A DNA stretch of 64,000 nucleotides, taken from NCBI GenBank assembly GCA_030180135.1, contig CM058232.1, positions 59,727,330-59,791,329 of the forward strand. The letters run 5' to 3'. The DNA is from Orychophragmus violaceus (taxonomy: Eukaryota; Streptophyta; Magnoliopsida; Brassicales; Brassicaceae). This document shows, piece by piece, positions 49,707 through 61,720 of this stretch. Made by a program: the position numbers and the translations under genes. The first letter of the stretch is position 1. Each line of letters starts with the position of its first letter. The notes under the pieces are model-generated. The model did no database searches, was not told the origin of the DNA, and saw only the letters and a program-made list of their open reading frames with translations.

Positions 49707-52700
49707 TTACATTTGAATATCTCTAATTCCTACAGCAGCAGTATGCAACTCGTGCTTAGGTTTCGGGAGTGGCTTTGTCAACGGGTCAGCCACGTTCTCA
49801 TCAGTGGGAACTCTGCTGACCATCACTTCACCTATATTCACTATATCACGAATCAGGTGATACCTTCTCATAATATGTTTTGATTCCTGATGATGTCTCG
49901 GTTCCTTAGCTTGAGCAATTGCACCATTGTTGTCACAATACAGTGTTAGAGGCTCAGTGGCATTTGGGAATACACCGAGTTCAATCATGAAGTTCCTTAT
50001 CCAAACTCCTTCCTTCGCAGCTTCTGAAGCAGCGATCTATTCAGCTTCAGTTGTGGAATCTGCCACGGTGCTCTGCTTGGAGCTCTTCCAACTTACTGCA
50101 CCGCCATTCAGACAGAAGATGTAACCAGACTGTGACCGGAAATCATCTTTATCTGTCTGAAAACTTGCATCCGTGAATCCACTCATTTCAAGCACTTCAC
50201 TTCCTCCGTAAACCAAGAACTTATCCTTAGTATTCCTCAAATACTTCAGGATATTCTTTACGGCAATCCAGTGATTCTCACCTGGATTAGACTGGTACCT
50301 ACTCGTCATGCTTAGTGCATAAGCAACATCAGGACGAGTACAGATCATGGCATACATGATAGATCCTATAGCCGAAGCATAAGGTATCCTACTCATGCGC
50401 TTAAGCTCATCAGGTGTTTTAGGACAGTGAGTCTTGCTTAGTGTAGCACCATGTATCATTGGCGTGAATCCCTTCTTGGATTTATCCATTCCGAATCGAT
50501 GCAGGATTTTGTCTATATAAGAATCTTGACAAAGTCCAATCAGCCTTTTAGATCTGTCTCTAAAGATTCGTATTCCAAGAACATACGCGGCTTCACCCAT
50601 GTCCTTCATGGAAAAACAACTTTCCAGCCAGTCTTTAACAGACTTCAGCATTGGAATATCATTTCCAAGAAGCAATATGTCATCGACATATAGGATAAGA
50701 AACGCCACTTTGCTCCCACTAGTTTTCTTATACACACATTGTTCTTCCTTGTTTCTGATGAAGTCAAAATTCTTTATTGCCTCATCAAAACGAAGATTCC
50801 AACTCCTGGATGCTTGCTTCAATCCATAAATGGATTTATGAAGTTTGCATACTTTCCCAGCATTCTTAGGATCAATGTAACCGTCAGGCTGTGTCATATA
50901 CACATCCTCCTCCAAGATTCCATTCAGGAAGGCGGTTTTCACATCCATCTGCCAAATCTCATAATCATAATAAGCGGCAGTTGCTAGGAGAATCCGAATT
51001 GATTTCATCATGGCCACTGGTGAATAGGTTTCATCATAGTCTATACCATGAATTTGCTTGAAAACTTTTGCCACCAACCTGGCCTTGTAAATATGGACAT
51101 TTCCATCCATGTCAATCTTCTTCTTGAAGATCCATTTACACTCGATGGCTTTAGCACCAGCGGGTAAGTCAACCAGTGAGAACACTCGGTTGACTGACAT
51201 GGAGTCCATCTCGGATTCAGTGGCTTCACGCCACTTTGAGGAGTCAGGGCCTATCATGGCTTCTTCAAAGTTCGAGGGTTCATCACCGTCAATGATCAAA
51301 AGATCATGGCAATTAGTCACGAGGAATCCCTGATATCTATCGGGTTCGTGACGGATCCTTCCGGATCTTCGAACTTCAGGTACATCAGGTTCAGGTTCTA
51401 TTACAACTTCATGTAATTCATCCTGCTGTTCTTCCTCATTAGGTTGAACAGGTTCCTGTCCTTCTTGAATTTCATCAAGTTGTACCTTACTCGCACTATC
51501 TTTCTTAGAGAGAAATTCCCTCTCAAGAAAAGTACAATCCCGAGCAACAAAGATCTTGTTCTCGGATCACAGATAGAAGTAATAAGCCTTGGTATCCCTA
51601 GGATAACCAATGAAGTAGCATTTGTCAGATTTTGGTGTAAGCTTGTCTGAGATTAATCTTTTGACATAGGCTTCACAACCCCAAATTCTGAGAAAAGACA
51701 TTGCTGGAGCTTTTCCAGTCCATAACTCATATGGTGTCTTTGCTACTGCTTTTGATGGCACTCTGTTCAGTGTGAACGTTGCGGTCAGCAAAGCATATCC
51801 CCAAAGGGATATAGGAAGGTCTGTGTGACTCATCATGGATCGGACCATATCTAACAATGTCCGATTCCTTCTCTCAGACACACCATTCCACTGAGGTGTT
51901 CCAGGAGGTGTGAGTTGGGAAATGATCCCACACTCACTCAGATGATCACGGAATTCCTGGCTCAAGTATTCTCCTCCTCGGTCCGACCGAAGAGCCTTAA
52001 TACTTTTACCAAGCTGGTTCTGTACTTCATTCTGGAATTCTTTGAACTTCTCAAAGGTTTCCGACTTATGTTTCATCAAGTAGACATATCCATATCTACT
52101 GAAATCATCAGTGAATGTAATGAAGTACTGATAGTTTCCTCTAGCATTTGTGGACATTGGGCCACACACGTCAGTATGTATCAGGCCCAATAGTTCACTG
52201 GCCCTTTCTGTAGGTTTATTAAAAGGGGCCCGTGTCATTTTGCCCATTAGGCAAGATTCGCATTGCTCACAAGACTCAAAGTCAAATGAGCCCAAGAGTC
52301 CATTTGAATGGAGCCTCTTGACGCGTTTCTCACTAATGTGCCCCAAACGACAATACCAGAGAAACGTTTCATTTTCTTCGTTAGATTTGAACCGTTTTGT
52401 ATTAATGTTATATACTGGAGTAGATTGATCTAGCATGTACAGCCCATTAATAAAAGGGGCACAGCCATAGAACATATCATTGAGATTAAAGGAACACAAT
52501 TTATTCTTAATAGAAAAATCAAATCCTTGTAAATCCAATAATGAAACTGAAATGATATTTCTGCTTATAGCAGGTACAAAATAACAATTCTCAAGTTCTA
52601 AAATCAATCCAGAAGGTAAAGATAACAAGTAAGTGCCAACGGCCAGTGCTGGAACCTTCGCTCCATTGCCAAACCGCAACTCTACTTGCCCTTGCTTCAA

Positions 52701-53012
52701 CCTTCTACTGTTGCTGAGCGCCTGCACATTAGTACAAATATGAGCCCCACATCCAGTATCTAATACCCAAGTGGTATTATCAGAAGTAGTAGTATTTACT
52801 TCAATAACAAAAATACCTGAAGAAGTAGTCGCGAAGGACTTCTTCTTCTCCTTTAGACTTTCCTGGTATTTCTTACAGTCCCTGCGATAATGCCCTGCCT
52901 CTTTGCAAAAGTGGCAGATATCAAAAGGCCCAGCTTTAGACACGGGCTTGGGTTTGGCCTTTTCGTTGTGGACAGCCTTGCCCTTTCCCTTGTCTGCAGC
53001 AGATTTCTTGAA
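49707..53012 (-). pseudogene. Copia-3 pol: zinc knuckle, protease, integrase, reverse transcriptase, RNase H
   Basis: From 53012: knuckle CHFCKEAGHYRRDC, protease VLDTGCGAHIC, and GAG-pre-integrase LWYCRLGHISEKRV. The integrase core has its DDE residues in HTDVCGPM, LRSDRGGEY and NGVSERRNRT. The RT (ORF from 51320) has ARLVAKVFKQ, FLNGILEEDVYMTQPDGY, YGLKQASRSWN and catalytic YVDD. RNase H has LYCDNNGAIAQAKEP and HIMRRYHLIRD. All parts are in one frame except for two single nonsense codons: TGA at 51569-51567 after the integrase (FYL*SEN) and TAG at 50036-50034 in the RNase H AE-Y-IA motif. RT also has Val where Gly is usual in VAKGFKQ. It is the best preserved pol in the window and serves as reference for the other two copies. 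Confidence 0.93.
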
Positions 53013-53016
53013 ACCC

Positions 53017-53800
53017 ACTACAAGAAATATAGGTATTCATAGCATATGAGGATAGCACGATTTTGGAAAATGCTATTGTAGAAGGTATGCTCGGATGGGT
53101 AATATATTACAGCATTAGATGAAAGCTATACAATTATTTCGCTAAATAGAAAACAAAAATTAGATTTGGAGCCCACTTTATGCTATAGAAACTATGAGCG
53201 CCAAAATACTTAGGAAAAGTTAGCGCCAATCTTAAAAGTCATTTGTTTTTGTTAATTAGTAACAACACCAAAAAAATAAATTTGAGCAAAAAAAAAAATC
53301 AAAGACAGAGATCTCTTGAGACCAACTTCATCTCCGATCTTCTCCTCCACGATCTCATATATAATCTCTACCTCTGCGCCGGTATGGCTGGCCGACTCTC
53401 CATACCCTCCTTCCCCTCGCCACCCTCCTCCACATCCCGTACCCAAACCCTAATTTGTTCTTTCAATTTCCTCTTACAATCGATCGATTTCTGGGTGTTC
53501 TACGAAAACCCAGATGATGGCCTCCACATCCCGTACCCAAACGTCTCTCTATAACCCTCAAATTCGTTGCCTGTTTCTCAATCGATTTTGTCCCAACTTA
53601 CGGTAATTAGTGTTTTTTAGATATACGGCTCCTGGAGAAGCGGGAAATTGAAGATATCGCGACGGAAGATCATCTTCTCTCCATCGATGTAAGCTGACGA
53701 CGATGATGACCCAAAATTTCTACTTCTATCTCAATTGGTTGTTTCTCGTTGTAGCAATCGGCCTTTTTGGTGATACCATTTGCCTTTCAAACTTTTAATT
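53017..53800 (+). other. CACTA-2 left subterminal and UTR-like region
   Basis: The first 150 bp carry the GATAGCACG and TGCTAT motifs. From about 53290 the sequence is pyrimidine-rich and looks like a captured promoter or 5' UTR, with an ATGGCTGGCCGACTC start near 53383, but I do not recognise its product. Confidence 0.4.
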
Positions 53801-53803
53801 CAG

Positions 53804-54525
53804 GTGAAGCTTTGTAACGGGAAGCTCGTTCATATTGAAGGTTGCAGAAAAGGATTCTACAGCATTGGGAAACAAAGAATCATATGTCACAATCTTGTTG
53901 ATTTGCTAAGACAAATTAGTAGAGCCTTCGATAATGTAAGATCTTATTTCGGCTGTCTTACATTATGATCAATCCATATACCGTAATGTTATTAGCTCCG
54001 TGTTGAGTTGATCTTATCCTTTTATCATTTCTAGGCTTACAATGATCTCCTGAAAGCATTTTCAGAGCGCAACAAGGTATATTTGTATTGTCTGAATGAA
54101 GATTTAGTTGATGTTGAATTGGGTTTAGTTAGGTTAATGAGCGTTTAATCTATATATATGCAGTTTGGGAATCTTCCATATGGGTTTAGAGCAAACACAT
54201 GGCTCATCCCGCCTACTGCAGCGCAGTCACCAGCAGCGTTTCCGCCTCTCCCTGTTGAGGATGAGAGATGGGGAGGGGACGGTGGTGGTCAAGGAAGAGA
54301 TGGCAGTTACGATTTGGTTCCATGGGCCAACGAATTTGCCTTTATCGCATCTATGCCTTGCAAAACATCAGAGGACAGACAGGTCAGAGACAGAAAAGTG
54401 TTTCTCCTTCACAACCTCTTCGTTGATGTCGCGACTTTCAGAGCCATCAAGGCTGTTCAGAAAGTAATGGCTGACCCTGTTCTGTCTGAAGAAGACTCTG
54501 AAGTTCTATATGCCTCGATTCATGG
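53804..54525 (+). pseudogene. Captured fragment of a REC/TSS (CLU-family) gene, three exons
   Basis: Exons 53804-53935, 54035-54076 and 54164-about 54525 keep GT/AG introns. They encode GKLVHIEGCRKGFYSIGKQR, AYNDLLKAFSERNK, FGNLPYGFRANTWLIPP, VPWANEFAFIASMPCKTSED and KVFLLHNLFVDVATFRAIKA. This is the CLU-domain region of plant REC/TSS proteins (large proteins linked in Arabidopsis to chloroplast compartment size). The fragment is a small internal part, ends abruptly at IHG, and lacks both termini, so it is a transduplicated piece, not a gene. Confidence 0.8.
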
Positions 54526-54611
54526 GGCATCAGGTTTGGCATTAGCTTCTTGGAATAAATATACGATGTCACTCTCATTCATTCTTCTTTAACTGTATAT
54601 TTTATTTTGTT

Positions 54612-54693
54612 CAGTCCAGTACAGGGTGGTATAGACTCTAGGTTTGGATACATGATATGGAACTCAGGCTACTTGACCGATGCAAAGCAGAAA
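54612..54693 (+). pseudogene. Captured exon of unidentified origin
   Basis: Between an AG acceptor and a GTACTA donor-like site a frame reads PVQGGIDSRFGYMIWNSGYL then TDAKQK. It looks like a real exon but I cannot name the parent gene. It lies between the REC/TSS and DiT1 pieces. Confidence 0.4.
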
Positions 54694-54783
54694 AGGTACT
54701 ATCTCTGATCATTTTGGTTTGGTCCTTAAAATAACGAAGCCCTATCATTTGACTGTAATAAGCAAGTGATTGGCTTATGGCAG

Positions 54784-55350
54784 CGAATCCATTGAGTGCT
54801 AATCTGGCGTTCAATACGATCAAGCAGACGATTGGATGGACTGATTGGGCTAAAGCTGCGATTGTACCAGGACTTGTGTCATTGATTGTTGTTCCGTTTC
54901 TTTTGTATCTTATATATCCACCCACGGTGAAAAGCAGCCCTGATGCCCCCAAGCTGGCTCAGGAGAAGCTAGATAAGATGGGACCTATGTCCAAGAACGA
55001 GATGATTATGGCTGCCACTTTGTTTCTCACGGTAAGTGTGCTTTCTCTGCTTCATGAGCTCTGTTTAGATACTTTAGCTGTTTGTGGTTCATTAGATTGA
55101 GGGCTCTGCTTGTGTTTAAACTTGCTTTGAGTTACAATGTTTTGGTTTTGGTGTTGTATTAGACACACGATTTTCTTTTGTCTTAACAAGTTCTCTCCTT
55201 GACACAGGTTGGTCTCTGGATTTTTGGAGCTAAGCTGAGTGTAGATGCTGTGACTGCAGCCATTCTTGGATTATCAGTCCTACTTGTGACAGGTGTTGTG
55301 ACTTGGAAAGAATGCTTAGCTGAGTCAGTGGCATGGGACACTCACATGGT
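54784..55350 (+). pseudogene. Captured fragment of plastid 2-oxoglutarate/malate translocator (DiT1-like), two exons
   Basis: Exons 54784-55031 and 55208-about 55350 encode NPLSANLAFNTIKQTIGWTD, PFLLYLIYPPTVKSSPDAPK, MSKNEMIMAATLFLTV, then VGLWIFGAKLSVDAVTAAIL and VTWKECLAESVAWDT. These match membrane segments of the DASS-type chloroplast dicarboxylate translocator, which exchanges 2-oxoglutarate and malate across the inner envelope. After AWDT a 2-bp deletion shifts the frame. The intron (55032-55207) is retained, so capture was from DNA, not RNA. Confidence 0.85.
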
Positions 55351-55439
55351 TCGCTGCTCTCGTTGCATTGGAAATAAAAGTTGTTCTTACATTTTTAACT
55401 TATAAAGATTCAACAACATGGTGTGAAATTTCTTGTTAA

Positions 55440-56560
55440 ATGCAACTGGGAACTTTTGTATTATGTTATCTTATTGTGGTGGCTTGAATGCGTCATCCCA
55501 TTACTTGGATTTGTATTATTTGTTGCATTACATTGATAAGCAGTTGATTCTAATGTTAAGTTTAAGGTTACTGCAAATTTGATTCAAAAGAAAAGTAAAA
55601 CAAATTCAGTTACAAAAAAAAACTTAAATCATTTTGTTAGAAATACTTATGAATAAAAAAAATGAACAAACAAAAAAATCAATTTTAGTTTAAGGTATTC
55701 ATATAGGGTTAAAGATAGGGTTTATGGGTTTAGGGTATAAATAGGGTTTAGGGTTAAAAAATGTAACTACTATAACCTATCTAAGAAACAAGATTTAAAA
55801 TTTATAAATAAATTATTAATTTTCAATTTTTTTTTTTGCAAACCCTAATCTCATACACTAACTTAACTTTAACCCTATATTTCGAACCCTAACCATATAA
55901 ACCGACCATAACTTAAACTTTAGCCCTATACCCCAAACTTAATTTAAATCCTAATCATGAAATGCTATCCAAATATAAATAGGATTTAGGGTTATGATAT
56001 TAACTATAAACTAATATAAAAGTTAAATTTCTACAAACATTTTTTTAGAGTTTAGGGTATTGGAGGGTTAGGGTTAGACTAAGATAATAAAGGGTAAAAG
56101 CTTTGGATTTACACTTACAAAATATATTATCATCATATTGTGGTGAATTTTATGAACTAGATGTTGAAAAATTTAATTTATTATGTAGTTTGTATTTTTA
56201 TAATGTAATGTTTTTATTTTTATTAAAAACTTTATTTATAAAATTAATATTCAGATTTTAGTTTAGAGCATATATATGATTTAGGGTTTGATATAAAAAT
56301 ATATTAAGTATAAAAAATTAACTTATACCTAAATTTAAATCATAAACCTATAACCCAAAATTCAAATCCTAATTTTATACCCTAAAGTTGAAACCCTAAA
56401 TTCTAGATTTTTAATCCTAAATATAAATTTTACTTAGTTATTTGTCAAACAATTTTTAGTTACTAAAAAAGTTTTTAGCCAAATTTAGGCTATGGTTCAC
56501 TTAGAGCGCCAAAACTTTTGGGGAAAATTTTAGTGTACCCCCAAAACACTTAAAATTTTA
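55440..56560. other. AT-rich internal part of CACTA-2 with telomere-like words
   Basis: No gene. GGGTTTAGGGT and complementary ACCCTAAA words are scattered (55700-55760, 56040-56080, 56280-56400), too degenerate for a telomere array. GAGCGCCAAAA occurs near 56516 as it does near 53192. Confidence 0.5.
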
Positions 56561-56579
56561 ATTTTTCCCAGAACCTAAA

Positions 56580-57200
56580 CAAATCTAAAAATCTAAAAAT
56601 TCCAAAGTCAGAGATTCTGAAAGAGACGAGAAGAGAAGACGTTTCTTCCTTTTCATCATCTCCTTCTCTTAGATAAAAAATCACTCTCTTCTCTCAACTC
56701 TCTAGGGTTTCGTTCTTCTCCAATTTCCTTCAATGGAAACTGAGATTTAGCCTGTTTAGTGAGACAGTCGGAAATCTCATTTAATCTCGGTGACCAGGAT
56801 GCTTCTGCACAGGAGCTCAGTAAAGGATGATAACCAGAGAATGGTGTCGGAGAGGTTGAGTCACAGAGTATGAGGTTGACTCAGGTTCGATTTTCTTCAA
56901 TCAATCGAGTGTATCCCCTTTCTAGGGTTTGTGGGTGCAACAGTCACACCACAGCATCTCCTTCTCAACAGGAACGCTCTTTTCCAAGGTGGTTTACAAC
57001 CGCACAACTACTGCCTTCCCGTTCTCAAAAGAGAGATACACCGTATGTTCTTCACTTCCCCCCCGAAACATTGAGATTTCATTTCTTAGCACTGCTTCCG
57101 ACCGATCCAACTCCTTGCCTGACCTTCGAGAATCCAAGCGCGAAGAAAAGGTCTCGATTCATGATTCTTCGAATCTAATTGATCGAAATTAAAGCAGAGA
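56580..57200 (+). other. Promoter/UTR-like segment in CACTA-2, origin unknown
   Basis: Pyrimidine-rich stretches (56630-56740, 57040-57120) and moderate GC stand out from the AT-rich surroundings, suggesting captured leader or coding DNA. Frames starting near 56870 and 56929 do not resemble a family I recognise. Confidence 0.3.
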
Positions 57201-57872
57201 TCGCATCTATGAAATTAAATACACTCGGATGATCTTCAATGTTAAATTTGCTTTATGGTTTATTTTTTTTTCCAATAATGTCATTGCTCTCTATACCATA
57301 TTACCATTTGTGCAATTTCTTCAATAGATTAATGAACTTTCTGGCCTTGATTAGTCTTGTTTGTTGGGATGCTAGTTTTTAAGAGGCTGATAATTTGCTT
57401 GTAGATGGCGGAACTAAGCCGGATGACTGTTGAACATGGTTGGTTTAACTTTGGTTCTGTCTGATAATCAAGGTGTGTTTTTGAGTGTGTTAAGATGCAA
57501 TTTCAATGACTCTCTGATGGTTCTTTTCTTGCTCTGTGTTTTGATGCTTATTGCTTAGCTATTGGAAGCAACTCATATGTTTGTTGTTGAATATTCCGGT
57601 TTATATATCAGTGTTTGGATTTATAGAAAAGTGTTACTTGCAAATTATGTTATGTAATCTACATTTGTCAGCTTGATACTTGCCTTTGATATTGAAAAGG
57701 CTTCATGCAAGAGCCATTAAGATGGTCATGAATTGTGTTGGAGCTGTTTCTATTGCTTGTTTGATTTCAAGTTCAACTGATACTCTTGCACAGCATTGAA
57801 ACTGTTGTAATTCCTCTTGCTTGTGAGACTGTTTGATCCAAATGGCTTATGGTTGTTGTTTTCTTTGGGTAG

Positions 57873-58504
57873 GCTGCATCAGGTGCTGTTCAATGTCAAA
57901 TGATGGACATGACATTTCCAGGAGTTGTGCCAATGCACAAGGTGAGTTTATTAATTTCCATCAGCATCTCTTGCTTGCTTCTTTGCAGACCAATCTAAAT
58001 CTTCCATTTTCAGGTTAATTTTGATGCAAAGAACGAGTACGAGATGATACAAAACTACAAAGTCATGCAAGAAGTCTTCACCAAATTGAAAATTACAAAG
58101 GTTATTCTTTTTCTTAGATATAAAGATCATGTGAGCTAACACCTTCAACATATGTATATCACTTACAATGTTGTTGTCTTAATGGGAAATACCTCAGCCA
58201 TTGGAAGTCAACAGACTTGTCAAAGGCCGACCACTAGACAACTTGGAGTTTCTACAATGGCTGAAACGTTTTTGTGATTCCATAAACGGCGGCATTATGA
58301 ATGAGTATGGACTATTTTGCTTGTCTTTATAAGTAATAATAACTGTAAGTCTTCTTAATGTCACTCCACTGGTTTCATCATTGTAGGAATTATAATCCAG
58401 TAGAACGAGAAGACCGTCAAGGGATCTAGTAAGATCTCAAAGTCATTGCAAACAAACAACATGCATCCTCCTCCTCCTCAAGTCACTACTTCAAACAAAC
58501 CACC
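57873..58504 (+). pseudogene. Captured fragment of microtubule plus-end protein EB1, four exons
   Basis: Exons 57873-57941, 58014-58100, 58198-58304 and 58387-about 58504 encode AASGAVQCQMMDMTFPGVVP, NFDAKNEYEMIQNYKVMQEV, NRLVKGRPLDNLEFLQWLKR, FCDSINGGIMNENYNPVER and, in shifted frame, KTVKGSSKISKSLQTNNM. This is the calponin-homology domain of plant EB1, which binds growing microtubule ends, plus the start of its linker. The first exon and the C-terminal EB domain are absent, and a small deletion after NPVER breaks the frame. Introns are retained. Confidence 0.9.
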
Positions 58505-58803
58505 TGGTCAGCCATTTAAACTAAGCTTCTCTTATCCAATAGCTTCTCTCAATCTTTATTGAAAATTCTATATCTTGCTTCAAGTTTACAATCTTTATAT
58601 TGTCGTGGACTTGAGCAAAGTGACTTTTAGCTAGCTATATCTTCTACTCGTTTGGTAGTTCATATATCTTTTTGGTAACTTTCAGTAGCCTAAGTGGTTG
58701 TTTGTTTTTGTTATATAGCGATGGACTAAATTGTTATCTTGACCAATTTCGAGAAAGGTGTTTGTTAAGTCAATTTAGACACTAAAAGAATGGCTATTAA
58801 CAG

Positions 58804-58956
58804 GGAAGGTAATCTCGGAGGAGTATTCTTTGGAGTATGGAACATATAAGATAGAGATGCATGTAGGTGCGGTAGAGCCTGGTGAGCGTGCTATCATCAT
58901 AGATGACCTCAGTGCCACTGGTGGGACTCTCTCTGCTGCAATCCGACTAGCTGATG
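58804..58956 (+). pseudogene. Captured exon of adenine phosphoribosyltransferase (APT)
   Basis: After an AG acceptor the frame reads GKVISEEYSLEYGTYKIEMH, VGAVEPGERAIIIDDLSATG and GTLSAAIRL. IIIDDL-ATGGTL is the PRPP-binding loop of APT, which salvages adenine to AMP. Ser replaces the residue usual between DDL and ATGG. The exon runs into unrelated sequence (ADAKGS...) and stops near 59010. It lies downstream of the EB1 piece in the same orientation, so a spliced EB1-APT chimeric transcript is conceivable. Confidence 0.85.
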
Positions 58957-59009
58957 CAAAAGGATCAACATGTCAAGGATGGAATAGACCAAGTGGATGC
59001 AACTCTTAA

Positions 59010-59611
59010 ATTTTGAAGAAATGATAAGAACAATGTTAGAAATATGTTAGGAATTTCTTAATATGTATTTTTTATTATGTTTGTGTAAAACATGTTTTAA
59101 GTTATTAATAACAATGTCAAATTTTAAATATAATTGTTTTTATAAAAATTTAATTGATTTTTAAATAATAATTCATAAATAATTTAAAATAATACTATAT
59201 AATAAAATTTTAATGGCTCTTATTAATATTAAACATAGCAAAAAATAAAAGTGTTCATAAAATATACAATAACCATAAAGATTGGCTATGATAAATAATA
59301 ATATAACAACTATAAAACGTTAATATAAAGTATAATACAACTCTAAAATATTGCCACCAAAATATGTATTATTGCACGAATAATATGCTGCATTAATTTA
59401 TAAAATGGCGATAAACCAATGCTACTGAAAACTATATAATCACATCAAAATTAGCGCTATCGTAGACAGGTATATGATAGCATCTCAAATTAGTGCTATA
59501 GTAGATGGCAGACCTAAGATGGCAGCGGCAAACATAGCGTTTATGGAAACGCTATCATAGACATATGATAGCGTTTTCGTGGTGCTATCAATACTCATAT
59601 TTCTTGTAGTG
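59010..59611. repeat. CACTA-2 right subterminal region
   Basis: AT-rich, non-coding. The last 150 bp repeat AACGCTATCATAG, GATAGCG and GTGCTATC motifs in both orientations and end ATATTTCTTGTAGTG. Confidence 0.75.
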
Positions 59612-59614
59612 ACC

Positions 59615-60268
59615 CTTGCCCTTCTGCACCATGAGTACAGACGGGTCCTTGGCCTTCTTCAGATTAGGTTCCGCAGTCTTGAGCATACCATGTAGCTCAG
59701 GCAAAGTCTTTGTCAACCCATGCATATTATAGTTCAAGACGAACTAGTCATATGCAGGAGTAAGAGACTGCAGAACGATATCACAAGCAAGCTCTTGGCT
59801 TATAGGACAGTCGAGTCTTGTCAAATGATCGAGATAACCCATCATTTTCAGAACATGTGGACTCACTGCTGCATCCTTAGCCATTTTACAGTCCAAGAGA
59901 TTCTTTACAGTTTGGAATCTCTCTGTACGAGCCTGCTCCTGAAACAACGCTTTCAGGTTTGCCATCATTTCCATGGGACAAGTCAGGCCTTCCCACTGAA
60001 TCTGCAGATCGGGAGCCATTGTCGCCAACATTAGGCAAACCACGTCATTAGCATCTGAAGAATGCGTATCCCAAGCATTCTTCACAGCTTGTGCGGCATT
60101 ATTCGCAGGTCTAGGGGGGAGAACTCTTTCAAGGACATAAGCCTTCTTCTCCTGCCTGAGCACAAGTCTCAGGTTCCTGGACCAGTTCAGGAAGTTTGAT
60201 CCGTTCAGTTTGTCCTTCTCAAGGGCAGACCGGATCGAGAAAGTTTTTTGTGTTGTTGTGCTTGACAT
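59615..60268 (-). pseudogene. Copia-3 gag, N-terminal part
   Basis: Starts MSSTTTQKTFSIRSALEKDK and continues LNGSNFLNWSRNLRLVLRQE, PISQELACDIVLQSLTPAYD. Then comes a TAG at 59743-59741 where Gln or Lys is expected, followed in the same frame by FVLNYNMHGLTKTLPELHGM and LMVQKGKG up to CACTA-2. The zinc knuckle lies on the other side of CACTA-2 at about 52920. It is the same gag family as Copia-1 and Copia-2. Confidence 0.9.
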
Positions 60269-60289
60269 AGCTGAAATTATGAGACAATA

Positions 60290-61700
60290 GAGTTTTAGTT
60301 ATTTAGTTCATAAAAGAGTAATCTTAATAACTTATAAGAAAACTCGCATTGCATTCAAAATTTCTTTGTTTAACCTCATATGAATGCAATGATTCCGAGA
60401 CCCATGTTCAACTAAAACCAAAGTGGGCCACTGGCCGTCACCCAGAATTAGCTTTACTTGGTAAGCATACACACAGCTAGTTATATCCATATAACTCTCG
60501 GTTGTGGATTGGACCCAAGGCCCAATTCACCAGATGTCTCAAGGCCCGGGACTCCCGATGGCCCAGTCAAGGAAACCAATCTCTTACAGCCAAATAATCA
60601 CTAAAGTCTGGGACTTCCAATGAAATTAGTGACTATATACTACTTTACTTACGCAAAAACAGACACCTCACACTGTAAGTCATATATGTAATTGAATAAG
60701 CGTTAAGTAGCTGACAAGATTGGGCAAGACATCAAAGCTTGATATTGGTTTTGAGGATTTTAGGTTTTCTTTCCAAAAATAGAAGATTACTATTTTGGGA
60801 AACTTACTTATTTTAGAAACTTTCTAAATCTAGAAACATGCTAAAAATAGAAATTTCTAATTTAATATTTTATTAAAGTTTTCGGTTGGGTCACAAATTA
60901 TAGGCCCAATTCTTGGCCCAAGACCACAGAATTCCAATTGGCCCAATAATTTGACATAACCGAGTCGGTTCATTAATTCTGGTCCAAGACCAAATTAACT
61001 ACTAAATCCAACTGGTTATTTACTAAACCAGACCAGCTCTAAATTATTTGGTCCAACCAAATCAAACTTAGACCAGCCTTCGGTTTAGGTTAAAATTCAA
61101 TTTTGAATTTAAATCCGGTTTAACCAGAAATTAAATAATACCAATTGTATTAAATAATTTCCAGCAAACCGCGATTTGGTTAACCGCTTGAACCACCAAT
61201 TAAATTGGATCGGTTCGGTTAAGTCCAAATCAAGAAGAAATAGATTGGTCTAACCAATCAATTTTAGCTGATTTTGACCTAACTTGCGGGTTAAGCTTAA
61301 GCTAACAATGAAACACAATCGGATTGATCGGTTCATTGTCGCGGGTTAGGGAAGGACGAACCGCGAAGCTCGGCTGAACCGATTGGCTACTCGCGGAACG
61401 TATGCCTCGCCAGCATATCGATCGATATGACGCTTCCTCGTCGATCGATACTCGCGTGCATCAGCTCGTTGCGATCGGGTCATCGGGACAGCGAGAAGCA
61501 ATCGATCCGATTGATATCGATCGATATCACGCTCCCTCGTCGATCGATACGGGCGTCCACTTCGCATACCGATGGGTTTCAATCGGTTCATGCGATTTAC
61601 ATATTAGGTTTTCAAGTTTTCTAATCAAATTTTTTAACACAAATTCGATTCTAAACATTTAAAAACAACCTAAATATGATCCAAACAGCAAAAACCTAAC
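60290..61700 (-). other. Copia-3 untranslated leader with TCGATCGAT motifs
   Basis: No gene. AT-rich GAAACTT-type units lie near 60770-60870 and AACCGG/ACCGGTT words near 60960-61260, as in the other two leaders. Four ATCGATCGATA or GTCGATCGATAC motifs lie between 61415 and 61550. The primer site follows at 61708-61719. Confidence 0.7.
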
Positions 61701-61720
61701 GACCTATGCTCTGATACCAC

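Larger units (their letters stand above)
53016..59611 (+). mobile_element. CACTA-2: Pack-CACTA element carrying fragments of at least four host genes
   Basis: Left end CACTACAAGAAATAT, right end its exact 15-base complement ATATTTCTTGTAGTG, duplication ACC at 53013-53015 and 59612-59614. Subterminal motifs GATAGCAC / AACGCTATC repeat at both ends. I see no transposase. Between the ends lie plus-strand exon fragments, with splice sites, of REC/TSS (53804-54525), an unplaced exon, DiT1 (54784-55350), EB1 (57873-58504) and APT (58804-58956). It is therefore non-autonomous and mobilised in trans. Confidence 0.93.

Noticed and set aside
50451..52428. Plus-strand frames in the 50-52 kb region
   Set aside because: Antisense shadows of the well-supported minus-strand integrase and RT.
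55700..56420. Interstitial telomere array
   Set aside because: GGGTTTA words are scattered and degenerate, not tandem.
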